Notes: a model not told the origin generated them from the sequence alone. A stretch of 64,000 nucleotides of DNA from CAWEQW01 sp963811365 (GCA_963811365.1 CAWEQW010000002.1:1-64000); one strand, 5' to 3'; shown: positions 9,302 to 17,633, counted from the first letter of the stretch. Numbers and translations are program-made.

Positions 9302-10072
9302 ATGGACGCAGTCCCCTCAGAGATCGAAGCCCTGGACGCGTTCCGCGGTTTCAGGGTCAACAGGTCCAGCCCCATCCCGCTCTACTTCCAGCTCTCTCAG
9401 CACCTCGAGCAGGCCATCGAGTCGGGCGCGATCCCGAACGGGACTGTGTTCCGCAACGAGATCGAGCTCGCGGAGCAGCTGGGGCTGTCACGCCCGACCA
9501 TGAGGCGGGCGATGCAGGACCTCGTCGACAAAGGCCTGATCGTCCGACGTCGGGGCATCGGGACGCGCGTGGTGCAGCCCAAGGTCCGCCGGCCTCTGGA
9601 GCTGTCGAGTCTGTACGAGGACCTGGCCGGGTCGGGTCAGTCGCCGACCACCGACGTCCTTGAGCTCACCGTCGTGCCCTGCGACGAGATCGTCGCCTCG
9701 CGGCTCGATGTGGCGATCGGCACCGATGTCACGAAGGTGGTTCGACTGCGCAGTGCACGCACGCAGCCGATCGCCAAGCTGACCAACTTCCTTCCCCAGA
9801 ACGTGGGCGAGTTCGACGCTGATGAGCTTCAGGAGCACGGGCTCTACGAGATCATGCGAGGTCGCGGGATCCATCTGCACGCGGCCTCGCAGGTGGTCGG
9901 CGCCCGCAACGCGACCGCTAGCGAGGCACGGATGCTCGACGAGCGGCGCAACGCCGCACTGCTGACCATGCAGCGCCGCACCTACGACGACAGGGGTGCC
10001 ACGGTGGAGTTCGGCGACCACCTCTATGCCGCCAGCCGGTACAGCTTCGAGATCGACCTTCTCACTCCCTAG
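9302..10072 (+). CDS. GntR/HutC-family transcriptional regulator with UTRA domain
   Basis: A 256-residue regulator. Residues about 15-90 form the GntR winged helix (LYFQLSQHLEQAI, then FRNEIELAEQLGLSRPTMRRAMQDL and a GIGTRV wing). Residues about 100-250 form a UTRA ligand-binding domain ending in RYSFEIDLLTP. HutC-subfamily proteins are mostly repressors released by a sugar, sugar phosphate or amino acid derived effector. It lies between the importer operon and the inositol-like dehydrogenase operon, so it probably controls one or both. The frame is clean, marking the end of the error-rich repeat region. Confidence 0.9.
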   Translation: MDAVPSEIEALDAFRGFRVNRSSPIPLYFQLSQHLEQAIESGAIPNGTVFRNEIELAEQLGLSRPTMRRAMQDLVDKGLIVRRRGIGTRVVQPKVRRPLELSSLYEDLAGSGQSPTTDVLELTVVPCDEIVASRLDVAIGTDVTKVVRLRSARTQPIAKLTNFLPQNVGEFDADELQEHGLYEIMRGRGIHLHAASQVVGARNATASEARMLDERRNAALLTMQRRTYDDRGATVEFGDHLYAASRYSFEIDLLTP

Positions 10073-10164
10073 GGCTGACCCGAGCTCTTCGGCCGCCATC
10101 CGACCGGTCCACAAGTCGGATGCGGCCGACACCCGACCTGCTGGCGGTGCGAGCGGCCGCCGAA

Positions 10165-10230
10165 CTAGAGCGATCTAGCTTCCACAGGTTGACGACACGG
10201 GCTGGCGTCCTGCACCCTAGATCGATCTAG
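10165..10230 (+). promoter_or_regulatory. Two 14-bp CTAGA-type operators flanking a -35 element, upstream of the dehydrogenase operon
   Basis: CTAGATCGATCTAG at 10217-10230 is a perfect 14-bp palindrome. CTAGAGCGATCTAG at 10165-10178 is the same with one mismatched pair. Their starts are 52 nt apart, about five helical turns, and a TTGACG lies between them at 10189-10194. A central CG in a palindrome of this size is usual for LacI-family operators, and a LacI-family gene ends this gene group at 12178. Looping repression by that protein is inferred. Confidence 0.6.
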
Positions 10231-10285
10231 AGTGTCCGGCGTAGTTGCGGACGGGAACATCGGCCAACAGTTCGGGAGCCACCCC

Positions 10286-11323
10286 ATGCCATCAGTAACC
10301 GAAGCGATACTCGATCCTGTGCGCGTGGGTGTCGTCGGTGCAGGCCGAATCGGCACGTCGCACGCCACCCTGCTCCGTCGCGAGGTCCCGGGCGCGAGGC
10401 TGGTCTCCGTCGCCGACGTCCGGGCCGGGTCGGCAGAGTCGCTCGCGCGGAGTCTCCGTTGCGGCGCTGCCTCGTCGCCGGAGCAGCTGATGGCTGACGA
10501 GAGGGTCGAGGCTGTGGTGATCGCCGCATCGACGACCTCCCATGCCGACCTGGTGGCTGCCGCTGCCGCCGCCGGGAAGGCAGTCTTCTGCGAGAAGCCC
10601 GCCGGCATGTCGGTGGCGGAGGTCGATCGCGGCATCGAGGCCACGCGGGATGCCGGGGTGCCCTTCCAGGTCGGCTTCAACCGGCGGTTCGCCCCCGAGT
10701 TCGCCCAGGCCCGGCGGGTCGTCGACGAGGGTGGCGTTGGCACCCCGCAGATGCTCCGCTCGGTCACTCGCGACCCGGGTCTGGCGAACCCCGGCGCCGT
10801 ACCTCCGGGGACGATCTTCACCCAGACCCTCATCCACGATTTCGACACGCTGCTGTGGCTCAACCCCCACGCCGACGTGGTGAGCGTGCACGCCACGGCG
10901 GACGCCCTTGTCGCGCCGGAGTTCAAGGATCACGGCCTGCTGGACACCGCGGTCGTCGTCCTCACCTTCGACAACGGCGCCATCGCCGTCGCCGAGGCGA
11001 GCTTCTCGGCAGCGTACGGCTACGACGTCCGAGGTGAGGTGTTCGGATCGCGCGGCATGGTCACCATGGGCGATGGCGCCACGTCGACCATGCGCCTTTG
11101 GGATGCCCGCGGCCGGACTGCAACCACTGCGCGGGGAGATGTGGAGCTGCTCCGAAGCACGTACGTCGGCGAGCTGGCTGCCTTCGCCGAGACGGTGCGC
11201 TCGGGAGCCGAGCCGGCCGCCACGGGGCAGGACGCCCGCCGGGCCCTACGGGTGGCGCTGGCCGCCGTCGAGTCGGCAGCGACGGGTAGCCCGGTCCGGC
11301 TCAGCCTGGAGACCGGCCAGTGA
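10286..11323 (+). CDS. Gfo/Idh/MocA-family oxidoreductase, inositol 2-dehydrogenase-like
   Basis: A 345-residue NAD(P)-dependent sugar/cyclitol dehydrogenase. The N-terminal Rossmann motif is VGVVGAGRIGTSHA. FCEKPAG at about residue 105 carries the family's catalytic Lys. The second domain has VGFNRRFAPEF and the LIHDFDTLLWL motif with the conserved Asp and His-Asp pair typical of inositol dehydrogenases (IolG). I chose the ATG at 10286 because GGGAG lies 7 nt upstream; an earlier in-frame GTG at 10232 has none. With mmsA and the importer nearby, oxidation of myo-inositol to 2-keto-myo-inositol is the likeliest reaction, but related polyols are possible. Its stop overlaps the next start (GTGA). 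Confidence 0.85.
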   Translation: MPSVTEAILDPVRVGVVGAGRIGTSHATLLRREVPGARLVSVADVRAGSAESLARSLRCGAASSPEQLMADERVEAVVIAASTTSHADLVAAAAAAGKAVFCEKPAGMSVAEVDRGIEATRDAGVPFQVGFNRRFAPEFAQARRVVDEGGVGTPQMLRSVTRDPGLANPGAVPPGTIFTQTLIHDFDTLLWLNPHADVVSVHATADALVAPEFKDHGLLDTAVVVLTFDNGAIAVAEASFSAAYGYDVRGEVFGSRGMVTMGDGATSTMRLWDARGRTATTARGDVELLRSTYVGELAAFAETVRSGAEPAATGQDARRALRVALAAVESAATGSPVRLSLETGQ

Positions 11324-12114
11324 CCGGATACGAGTTCACACTGTCGGTGTGCGCCGAGATGGTGTTCACCGACGAACCGTTCCTGGACCGCGTCAGCCTC
11401 ATCGAGGACCTCGGTTTCGCGGTCGAGATCTGGGACTGGACCTCCAAAGACCTGTCCGGCCTTGCGGAGACGGGGGCGGTCTTCACCTCGATGACCGGCT
11501 ACGTGGAAGGCGACCTCGTCGACCGCGCCGGCGCAGATGCACTGCTGCGAACGGCCGAGGAGTCGGTCGAAGCGTCCCGCCTGCTCGGCGCACCCAACCT
11601 GAACCTGCACGGCACCGGGCTCGATGCCCGGGGACTGCCGGTCAGACCGGTCTCCGTGGTCACGGGCCCGATGTGGCTGGCCGCCGAGAAGACACTGAGC
11701 CGGCTCGCCACCCTGGGGGAGCGCGAGGGCGTGGTGTTCTGCCTGGAGAACCTCAACCTTCCCGTGGACCATCCGGGCACGCCGTTCGCGCTCGCCTCGG
11801 ACACCCGCGCGCTGGTGGCCTCCGTGGACAGTCCGCACCTTCGCATGAACCTGGACCTGTACCACGCCCAGATCGGAGAGGGGAACCTGATAGAGCTCCT
11901 CCGGACCTCGGCGCCGTACCTGGGAGAGGTGCAGGTGGCCGACGTGCCCGGTCGCACGGAGCCGTCGACCGGCGAGATCAACTACCCCGCGATAGCCCGG
12001 GCGCTGCACGACGTCGGCTACACCGGTGTTGTAGCACTGGAGGCTTACGCCTCTGAGGACAGCGTCCTCGCGCTGGAGAGATTCCGCGATGCGTTCACCG
12101 CTCCGGCCGCGTGA
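11320..12114 (+). CDS. Xylose-isomerase-like TIM-barrel protein, hydroxypyruvate isomerase family
   Basis: A 264-residue AP-endonuclease-2-type TIM barrel. Visible metal-site elements are FCLENLN, MNLDLYHAQIGEG and the diagnostic stretch EVQVADVPGRTEPSTGEINY, which is shared by hydroxypyruvate isomerase (Hyi) and several keto-inositol or keto-sugar isomerases. It is translationally coupled to the dehydrogenase before it by a 4-nt overlap. A true hyi lies in the gcl operon at 33851, so this copy more likely isomerises the product of the neighbouring dehydrogenase, for example a 2-keto-inositol (IolI-like) step. That assignment rests on context. Confidence 0.8.
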   Translation: MTGYEFTLSVCAEMVFTDEPFLDRVSLIEDLGFAVEIWDWTSKDLSGLAETGAVFTSMTGYVEGDLVDRAGADALLRTAEESVEASRLLGAPNLNLHGTGLDARGLPVRPVSVVTGPMWLAAEKTLSRLATLGEREGVVFCLENLNLPVDHPGTPFALASDTRALVASVDSPHLRMNLDLYHAQIGEGNLIELLRTSAPYLGEVQVADVPGRTEPSTGEINYPAIARALHDVGYTGVVALEAYASEDSVLALERFRDAFTAPAA

Positions 12115-12177
12115 CGGCAGCGTGCCACCGGCCGTAGGGGGAGCCGGCATCCGGACGACCGACCGGAGGCGGGGGCG

Positions 12178-13164
12178 ATGGTGACGATGGCCGACGTCGC
12201 CGCCCGTGCGGGCGTCTCCCGCGCCCTGGTCTCGATCGTCTTCCGCGGCGCGGCGGGCGCGAGCCAGGAGAACCGAGACCTGGTCATGCGGGCGGCTGCC
12301 GAGCTGGACTACCGGCCCGACCACCGCGCGCGCCTGCTCGGCAGGGGCCGCAGCCGCACGGTCGGCGTCGTCTTCGGGCTGAACCGGGAGTTCCACGGAG
12401 CCCTCGTGGAGCACCTCTACGCCGCCGCGGACACCGCCGGATGGGACCTCGCCCTCGCTGCCTGCGCACCTACCCGTCTGGAGCGGACGGCCGTTCACAC
12501 CCTGCTGGAGCAGCGTTGCGAGGCGTTGGTGCTGCTCGGCCCGACACTGTCTGCTCGCGAGCTGTCCGAGCTCGCTGCCCGCGTACCTGTGGTCGTGGTG
12601 GCCCGTGCGGTGCGGGCGAAGGGAGTCGACGTGGTCCGCACCGATGACGTCGCCGGAGCACGCCTGGCGGTCGAGCACCTCGCACATCTCGGCCACCGGT
12701 CGGTGCTGCACGTGGATGGCGGACGGGCGCCGGGCGCCGCACAGCGGCGCCGCGGGTTTCGCGACGCTGTCGCAGCGTTCGAACTCCAGGGCAGGATCCT
12801 CCGTGGAGGGACGACGGACGCGGACGGAGCCAGGGCTGCGTCCGAGGTGGCCGCCGGCGTGGCCGCGCACGGGTTCAGGTCGGTCACCGCGTTCAACGAC
12901 ACCGTCGCCGCCGGGCTGCTCTCCGCCCTCCGCGACCGTGGTCTTCGAGTCCCTGGCGAGGTTTCCCTGATCGGATACGACGACTCGCCGGTCGCCGGGC
13001 TGACCGGGATCGGCCTGACCACGGTGGCGCAGGATGCGGCGACACTGGGACACCGGGCGCTCGAGCGGGCCGTCGCGCGAGTGGAGGAGGCCGAGGCGCC
13101 GACCCGGGAAGAGGTGGTCCCCCCGTCGCTGGTGGTCCGCTCGACCACCGGCCCACCAGCCTGA
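12178..13164 (+). CDS. LacI-family transcriptional regulator
   Basis: A 328-residue regulator. The N-terminal helix-turn-helix reads MADVAARAGVSRALVSIVF with the hinge helix ELDYRPDHRARLLGRG. A periplasmic-binding-protein-like sensor follows (TVGVVFGLNREFHG, FNDTVAAGLLSALRDRG, VSLIGYDDSPVAG and a closing LTTVAQDAATLGHRALE). The start may be ATG 12178 or 12187; GGAGGCGGGGG lies just upstream of the first. It lies 63 nt after the isomerase gene and could be the last gene of the same transcript. The CTAGATCGATCTAG operators at 10165-10230 are its most likely targets. Confidence 0.9.
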   Translation: MVTMADVAARAGVSRALVSIVFRGAAGASQENRDLVMRAAAELDYRPDHRARLLGRGRSRTVGVVFGLNREFHGALVEHLYAAADTAGWDLALAACAPTRLERTAVHTLLEQRCEALVLLGPTLSARELSELAARVPVVVVARAVRAKGVDVVRTDDVAGARLAVEHLAHLGHRSVLHVDGGRAPGAAQRRRGFRDAVAAFELQGRILRGGTTDADGARAASEVAAGVAAHGFRSVTAFNDTVAAGLLSALRDRGLRVPGEVSLIGYDDSPVAGLTGIGLTTVAQDAATLGHRALERAVARVEEAEAPTREEVVPPSLVVRSTTGPPA

Positions 13165-13507
13165 CCGGCCGCAGGGTCGATGGGTGGACACCGCTCAGGC
13201 ATGCGCCAGTCCCATAGAGCTCGGTAGGGCACCCGACCAGCGCCCCTGGTGAGCCGGGCGATCGAGCGTTCGACGATGGGTCGGTGCCGGCGTAGGTGCC
13301 GCTGTCGGGTCGCAGGTGTTCGGGGTCGCCTTGGCACGGCGCGTCGGATGTTCTTGCCACCGCGGTCACCGGACCACCGGTGTCCGAGACGCGCTCGAGC
13401 CTGGAGGGCCGGCCACGGCGGACGCCTCACGCGGTCGCCTTCGGCAGCCGTCACTCGGGGCCTCGAGCCAGGAGACGCCGAGAGACCTCGCAGCATCCGG
13501 CCGGGGG
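13165..13507. other. 343-nt convergent intergenic region, nothing convincing
   Basis: This lies between the LacI gene (plus) and the TPR gene (minus). The only structure I see is a weak CACCGG/CCGGTG hairpin near 13369-13384 with no T tract. Open frames here are the antisense shadow of the TPR gene or lack a start and ribosome site. Confidence 0.5.
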
Positions 13508-15469
13508 CTACTCGCCACGCACGGTGGTCAGGTTGGCACGCACGTCCGGGTCGTCCTGCAGCTCCAAGGAGCGCTCGAGGCAGGCCAGGCTCTCCTCCGG
13601 CTCGCCGAGCTCGAAGAGCACGCCGCCGAGGTTCGCCCAGGCGCCGGCGAGGTCCGGCTCGGCCTGCGTCGCCGCCTCGAGGGCCACTCGTGCCGCCTCG
13701 AGGCGTCCGGCCTCCTGGAGCAGCAGCCCCTTCAGGCAGAGCAGGTGCGGCTGCCGTGGTGCCAGGTCCAGACCCGCCTCCACGTCTCGGGCGGCGCCCT
13801 CGAGGTCCCCGAGCTCGAGCAGCAGCGAGGCACGGTTCAGATAGGCGTCGACGAACCCCGGCTCGAGGTCCAGGACCCGGCCGAGGTCTGCCAGCGCCCC
13901 CTCCAGGTCGCCGGTGCGCATCCGCAGCTCGCCGCGGTTGTAGATCGGCTCGGGGTACGGCGGCCCGACCCGGATCGCCTCGGCGTAGTCCTCGACCGCC
14001 TCCTCGAGCCGCCCCTGCCGCTCGAGCAGCGCCGCACGCTCGAACCAGTAGTCGGGGTGGTGCGGGTCCTCGGCGAGCACCTGGGTGTACTCCTGCACCG
14101 CACGGTCGACCTGCCCGGTGCGCACCATCAGCTGCGCGTGGTTGTAGCGCAGCACCGAGCGGTGCAGCAGGAACCGACCGGCCTCCACCTCCCGGTCGAG
14201 CCGCTCGATGCCGTCCTCGATGAGCTCGACGGCCTCGTCGACGTTCCCGAGATGCATCTGCACGAGCGCCAGCCCGTTCTCGTTGAAGGTCCGGTTGTAG
14301 GCCCGGCGCTGGACGTCGGAGCTCAGCCCAGCGAGCACCACTGCGGTGTTCACCAGCCCCTTCGCCTTGCGCAGGTCGCGCCGCGCCGGGTCGTAGTACC
14401 GGGTGTAGACCATCGCCCGGCCGTAGGCCGACTGCATGTGCACGCTCGGCAGCGACGAGCTGGCGCAGGCGTCGTCGAACAGCTCCATCGCCTCGTCGGG
14501 CAGCCCCATCGCCTGGTAGGCGATCGTCATCTTCACCGTCGCCAGCCAGCAGGTCTCGTCGTCGTCGCTCCAGGGGACCAGGGCACGCACCCGGGCGCCG
14601 AGCTCGACGACCTGGTCGTAGAAGCCGGCCATCAGGGCCTGCTGCATGGCCTCGGACAGGCTGCGCGCCGCGAGCGCCCGGTCGGAGCCGTGCTCGCGGT
14701 GGTAGGGGATCGCGCCGCGACCGAGCGACGGCTCTGCCGACTCCTCCAACCGGGCGGCCTCCGCGTCGTGCAGCTGCTCCCGCTCCCGGGCGGTCAGCCG
14801 GGCGTACGCCTGGCTCAGGACCTCGACGTCGGGCAGGCAGAGCTCCCGGACGTAGTCGCGGGCCAGCAGGAGGTCGTCCCCGTCGTACGCCGGAGCGTCG
14901 GCCGCCGCGTCCGGCTGCGCCGTCTGTCGTACGGCGTGGCGGGTGAGCGCCGTGCCGAGCGGTTCGGACACCGGGCCGGCACCGGTGGCGACCACGACCT
15001 GAAGGACGCTCGGGTCGGCGCGGCGAAGCAGACCGGCCAACCAGGTGTTGTCGGTGGCGTCGAGGTGGTCCGCCTCGGACACGAGAAGGGTCTGCCCGAA
15101 CCCCGGCAGCCGCGCCGCCTCGAGCGTGAGGTCGGTGAGCCCGTTGCCGATCCAGGCCGAACGGTCGTGCGGGTAGTAGCGGGTGCGTGTCCTCGGATCC
15201 GCCTCGGACGTCAGCGTGGTGCGCAGGTTCCGGACTCGGTCGGCCAGCTCGGGCGCGGCGGCGAGCACCTCGATGTCGTAGCGCTGCACGAGGTCCGCGT
15301 GCTCGGCGAGCAGTGCCGGAACGACGGCTCGCATCACGCTGCCGGCCGCGGTGAAGGCGCCGCGTCGGCGGCGGTGGCCGGCCACCACACCGAAGGTCGG
15401 CAGCGCCGAGCCGGCGAGCCAGGAGCGGAGGGAGTCTTGGCCGTCGAGCAGCAGGTGGCTGGTGTTCAT
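13508..15469 (-). CDS. TPR-repeat protein with degenerate NTPase-like N-terminal domain, third gene of candidate RiPP operon
   Basis: A 653-residue soluble protein. Residues about 1-240 hold a region with TLLVSEADHLD, resembling a Walker B strand of STAND/AAA-type ATPases, but I see no Walker A loop, so it may be an inactive NTPase fold. Residues about 270-640 contain helical pairs, including clear consecutive 34-residue TPR units from about residue 440 (HPDYWFERAALLERQGRLEE, YNRGELRMRTGDLEGALADL and following). The ATG at 15469 overlaps the stop of the membrane peptidase gene (ATGA), so the two are translationally coupled. I do not recognise the family. By context it may regulate, scaffold or recognise the small peptide encoded at 16757. 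Confidence 0.7.
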   Translation of the reverse strand: MNTSHLLLDGQDSLRSWLAGSALPTFGVVAGHRRRRGAFTAAGSVMRAVVPALLAEHADLVQRYDIEVLAAAPELADRVRNLRTTLTSEADPRTRTRYYPHDRSAWIGNGLTDLTLEAARLPGFGQTLLVSEADHLDATDNTWLAGLLRRADPSVLQVVVATGAGPVSEPLGTALTRHAVRQTAQPDAAADAPAYDGDDLLLARDYVRELCLPDVEVLSQAYARLTAREREQLHDAEAARLEESAEPSLGRGAIPYHREHGSDRALAARSLSEAMQQALMAGFYDQVVELGARVRALVPWSDDDETCWLATVKMTIAYQAMGLPDEAMELFDDACASSSLPSVHMQSAYGRAMVYTRYYDPARRDLRKAKGLVNTAVVLAGLSSDVQRRAYNRTFNENGLALVQMHLGNVDEAVELIEDGIERLDREVEAGRFLLHRSVLRYNHAQLMVRTGQVDRAVQEYTQVLAEDPHHPDYWFERAALLERQGRLEEAVEDYAEAIRVGPPYPEPIYNRGELRMRTGDLEGALADLGRVLDLEPGFVDAYLNRASLLLELGDLEGAARDVEAGLDLAPRQPHLLCLKGLLLQEAGRLEAARVALEAATQAEPDLAGAWANLGGVLFELGEPEESLACLERSLELQDDPDVRANLTTVRGE

Positions 15470-16683
15470 GGCGTTCCTCGTGAGGGTGTGAAGGGTCGGA
15501 CCGAGCGGACGGCTCGTTCGCGCAGCCACAGCAGCGCGGCTGCTGCCGGCTGGGCGGCGTTGAGCAGCAGGAGCCCGAGGGCGTCCCAGAAGTGGACCGA
15601 GCCGAGGTTCGGGTGGAGCAGCTGGGTGGCGGCGCTCTCCAGGAACCGCCAGGAGACCGGCAGCAGCACCAGAGCCAGCAGCGCGGCGGCCAGGAGGTAC
15701 CCGGCGGCGTGCACCGGGGTGTACCAGCGGGCGGCACGCACGTCGGTCGGGTGCCAGCGCACCGGGTCGTGCAACTTGTCCCGTCGGCGGACCAGGCGCC
15801 ACCACGCGTCGGCGAGGATCTCACTGGACGTGGTGTGCAGGTCGACGGTGCCGACGACGGTGCAGATCAGGTAGTAGACGTCGGTGCGCAGGAAGAGCAG
15901 GAACTCCAGCGCGAAGCGGACCACCGTGGAGAACGCGAGGGCCAGGCAGACGCCGGCGACCGCGGACGGTGTGCCCGCCACCCCGGCGACCAGCGTCAGC
16001 ACGCAGACCACCAGCAGATCGCAGAGCATCCCGGCGAGCATCGGCAGGTATCGCCTGCGCCGAGGGACCATCACCAGCCCGTCCATCACCGTCTCGAAGA
16101 CGACGAAGTACATGCGGTGGCTGACCCTGATCCGCGCCGGGACGCCGAGCCGCCGAGCCGCCAGCACGTGACAGACCTCGTGCAGCAGGATCAGGGGCAC
16201 CTGGCCGAAGGCGACGGTGAGCTCGATGAGCAGCAGGTAGTCGGAGAAGAACACGTGGTCGGTGCGGGGCAGCAGAGCCGGGTCGTGCACCACGGCGACG
16301 AGGGTGGCGACCACGACCGCTGCCGCGACCACCCCGGCGAGCGGGGAGTAGAGCACCCGCCCGGTGCGCTGCCAACGGAGCCCGACGGCGCGTCGGTCGA
16401 GCCGGTGCCTCGGGCCGAGTGGGCCGTCGTCGACGAAGCCGAGCTCGGCGACGGTGTCCAGGAAGTCGGAGACGTCGACCGGCTCGCCGTACGTCGACTC
16501 GTACCATCGGCCCGCCTCGTCGGGCGGCCGCAACGTGAGCTGCTCCAGGAGTGCCGCGCCGTCCGGCGGCAGCAGCGCGTAGGAGTCGGTCTGCGCGCAG
16601 CCGACCATGACGCCGTCCGTCTCGGGCAGGTACGTCAGCGGGCGCAGCCGCACCGCGCCGGCGCGCTCGAGTGCCGCGGTCAT
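15466..16683 (-). CDS. PqqD-like (RRE) domain fused to an M50-type membrane zinc peptidase
   Basis: A 405-residue protein. Residues about 10-90 look like a PqqD-type winged helix (YALLPPDGAALLEQLT, then VDVSDFLDTVAELGFVDD), the RiPP recognition element that binds leader peptides. The remainder is a polytopic membrane protein. LLHEVCHVLA at about residue 166 is an HExxH zinc site lying in a membrane segment. A MDG near residue 199 could supply the third ligand, as in site-2-protease (M50) enzymes. At least eight hydrophobic segments follow or precede these. Start ATG 16683. It lies 73 nt downstream of the Cys-rich peptide gene and overlaps the TPR gene. Likely role: leader cleavage or membrane processing and export of the peptide; this is inferred. 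Confidence 0.75.
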   Translation of the reverse strand: MTAALERAGAVRLRPLTYLPETDGVMVGCAQTDSYALLPPDGAALLEQLTLRPPDEAGRWYESTYGEPVDVSDFLDTVAELGFVDDGPLGPRHRLDRRAVGLRWQRTGRVLYSPLAGVVAAAVVVATLVAVVHDPALLPRTDHVFFSDYLLLIELTVAFGQVPLILLHEVCHVLAARRLGVPARIRVSHRMYFVVFETVMDGLVMVPRRRRYLPMLAGMLCDLLVVCVLTLVAGVAGTPSAVAGVCLALAFSTVVRFALEFLLFLRTDVYYLICTVVGTVDLHTTSSEILADAWWRLVRRRDKLHDPVRWHPTDVRAARWYTPVHAAGYLLAAALLALVLLPVSWRFLESAATQLLHPNLGSVHFWDALGLLLLNAAQPAAAALLWLRERAVRSVRPFTPSRGTP

Positions 16684-16716
16684 TCCGGTGTCCTCCCTGG
16701 TCGTGGGTACGTCGAT

Positions 16717-16747
16717 GGGGAGCCCGGGCGACCGGCTCGGGCTCCCC
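16717..16747 (-). terminator. Intercistronic hairpin after the Cys-rich peptide gene
   Basis: GGGGAGCCCG (16717-16726) and CGGGCTCCCC (16738-16747) form a perfect 10-bp GC-rich stem with an 11-nt loop, 10 nt beyond the peptide stop codon. There is no T tract. In precursor-first peptide operons such a hairpin typically lets the precursor mRNA exceed the downstream enzyme mRNA. The attenuator role here is inferred. Confidence 0.6.
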
Positions 16748-16756
16748 GGGCCGGTG

Positions 16757-16876
16757 TCAGAGACAGCAGCAGTTGCCGTAGCAGTAGTTGCTGCAGCGAG
16801 CCGTGAGCCGGACGGAGCCCGGCTTGCGGACGACGATCTTCTTCAGGGCCGGAGCCTTCGTGTCCTGCTTGTTCAC
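16757..16876 (-). CDS. Cys-rich 39-residue peptide, candidate RiPP precursor
   Basis: A 39-residue peptide starting at the GTG at 16876, with GGGGGG ending 7 nt upstream as the ribosome site; a second GTG at 16885 would add VNT. The N-terminal part is Lys/Arg-rich and charged (MNKQDTKAPALKKIVV, then RKPGSVRLTA). It is followed by a compact C-terminal core RCSNYCYGNCCCL with five Cys in 13 residues, including three in a row, and three Asn/Ser-Tyr type residues between. This leader/core division, the adjacent RRE-M50 gene and the attenuator hairpin are what a ribosomally made, modified peptide would show. I see no cyclodehydratase, lanthionine synthetase or radical SAM gene in the window, so the modification is unknown; disulfide or metal binding is an alternative. 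Confidence 0.7.
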   Translation of the reverse strand: MNKQDTKAPALKKIVVRKPGSVRLTARCSNYCYGNCCCL

Positions 16877-17021
16877 TGTGTTCACCCCCCTCTCGTGGAC
16901 GAGCTCTCCCCGTGTCCGGCGACCGAGGCGGCCGCCGGTTCGGTCCAACGGAGAGAGGACGCGCGGAGACGGCTCGGTGATACACGGGGTATCAACGCGC
17001 GCTCGGGCGCCTCATCCCACC

Positions 17022-17076
17022 GTGAGCACCGTGAGCACCGTGAGCGCCCTTGAGCACTGCGAGCACTGCGAGCAAC
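17022..17076. promoter_or_regulatory. Six phased GAGC repeats between divergent genes
   Basis: The tetramer GAGC begins at 17024, 17033, 17042, 17052, 17061 and 17070, that is with 9, 9, 10, 9 and 9 nt spacing. The first three sit in CACCGTGAG units and the last three in GAGCACTGC units. The array lies between the minus-strand peptide gene (start 16876) and the plus-strand flavin reductase (start 17097). Spacing close to one helical turn suggests cooperative binding of a protein on one face of the DNA. Confidence 0.5.
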
Positions 17077-17096
17077 CACGCCCGGGTCGTGCTCCG

Positions 17097-17633
17097 ATGA
17101 GCCTCCTCGCGCCGTCGCCACCAGAGGACCCAGCCGTCGGGGTGGTCCTGGGACGGATCGCGCGCGCCGTCTGCGTGGTCACGGCGCGACACGGCACCGA
17201 CGTGCATGCCATGACGGTGGACTCGCTGACCAGTGCCTGCGCGGACCCGCCACGCGTCGTGCTGGCGGCGAGGTCGGGCTCCCGATGGTGGCGGGTCGCC
17301 TCCGCCTCCGGCGGCTTCGCGGTCTCCGTGCTGGCGGCCGGTCAGGAGGACTGCGCCCGGTGGTTCGCGAGCCGACGACGCGGCACGGGACAGGGGCAGT
17401 TCGCGGGTCGGACCTGCCGCACCGGTCGCGCGACGGGGGCACCGCTTCTCGACGGTGCGGTGGCGTGGCTGGAGTGTCTCGTCGAACGGAGCATGCCGGT
17501 GGGGGAGCAGATCGTGGTCTCCGCCCTGGTCGCGGGCGAGTCAGGCTGCCGTGACGAACCAGGGCTGCTCCGAATGGACCGGTCCTACGGTACGACGGCG
17601 ACGTGGCCCGGGCAGCACGCCGGAGCCGGCTGA
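17097..17633 (+). CDS. Flavin reductase-like domain protein
   Basis: A 178-residue FMN-binding split-barrel protein of the flavin-reductase family. The N-terminal AVCVVTARHGTDVHAMTV, then SLTSACADPPRVVLAARSGS and SGGFAVSVLAAGQEDCARWF match the family's flavin-binding core, and LLDGAVAWLECLVE matches its later strand. Usual partners are two-component monooxygenases, but none is next to it. The ATG at 17097 is preferred; a longer open frame upstream runs through the GAGC repeat array and has no ribosome site. It is divergent from the Cys-rich peptide gene and could supply reduced flavin to it, but that is speculation. Confidence 0.75.
   Translation: MSLLAPSPPEDPAVGVVLGRIARAVCVVTARHGTDVHAMTVDSLTSACADPPRVVLAARSGSRWWRVASASGGFAVSVLAAGQEDCARWFASRRRGTGQGQFAGRTCRTGRATGAPLLDGAVAWLECLVERSMPVGEQIVVSALVAGESGCRDEPGLLRMDRSYGTTATWPGQHAGAG

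Noticed and set aside
13316..15874. 852-codon open frame on the plus strand
   Set aside because: It is the antisense shadow of the TPR and M50 genes in high-GC DNA; low-complexity composition and no domain resemblance.
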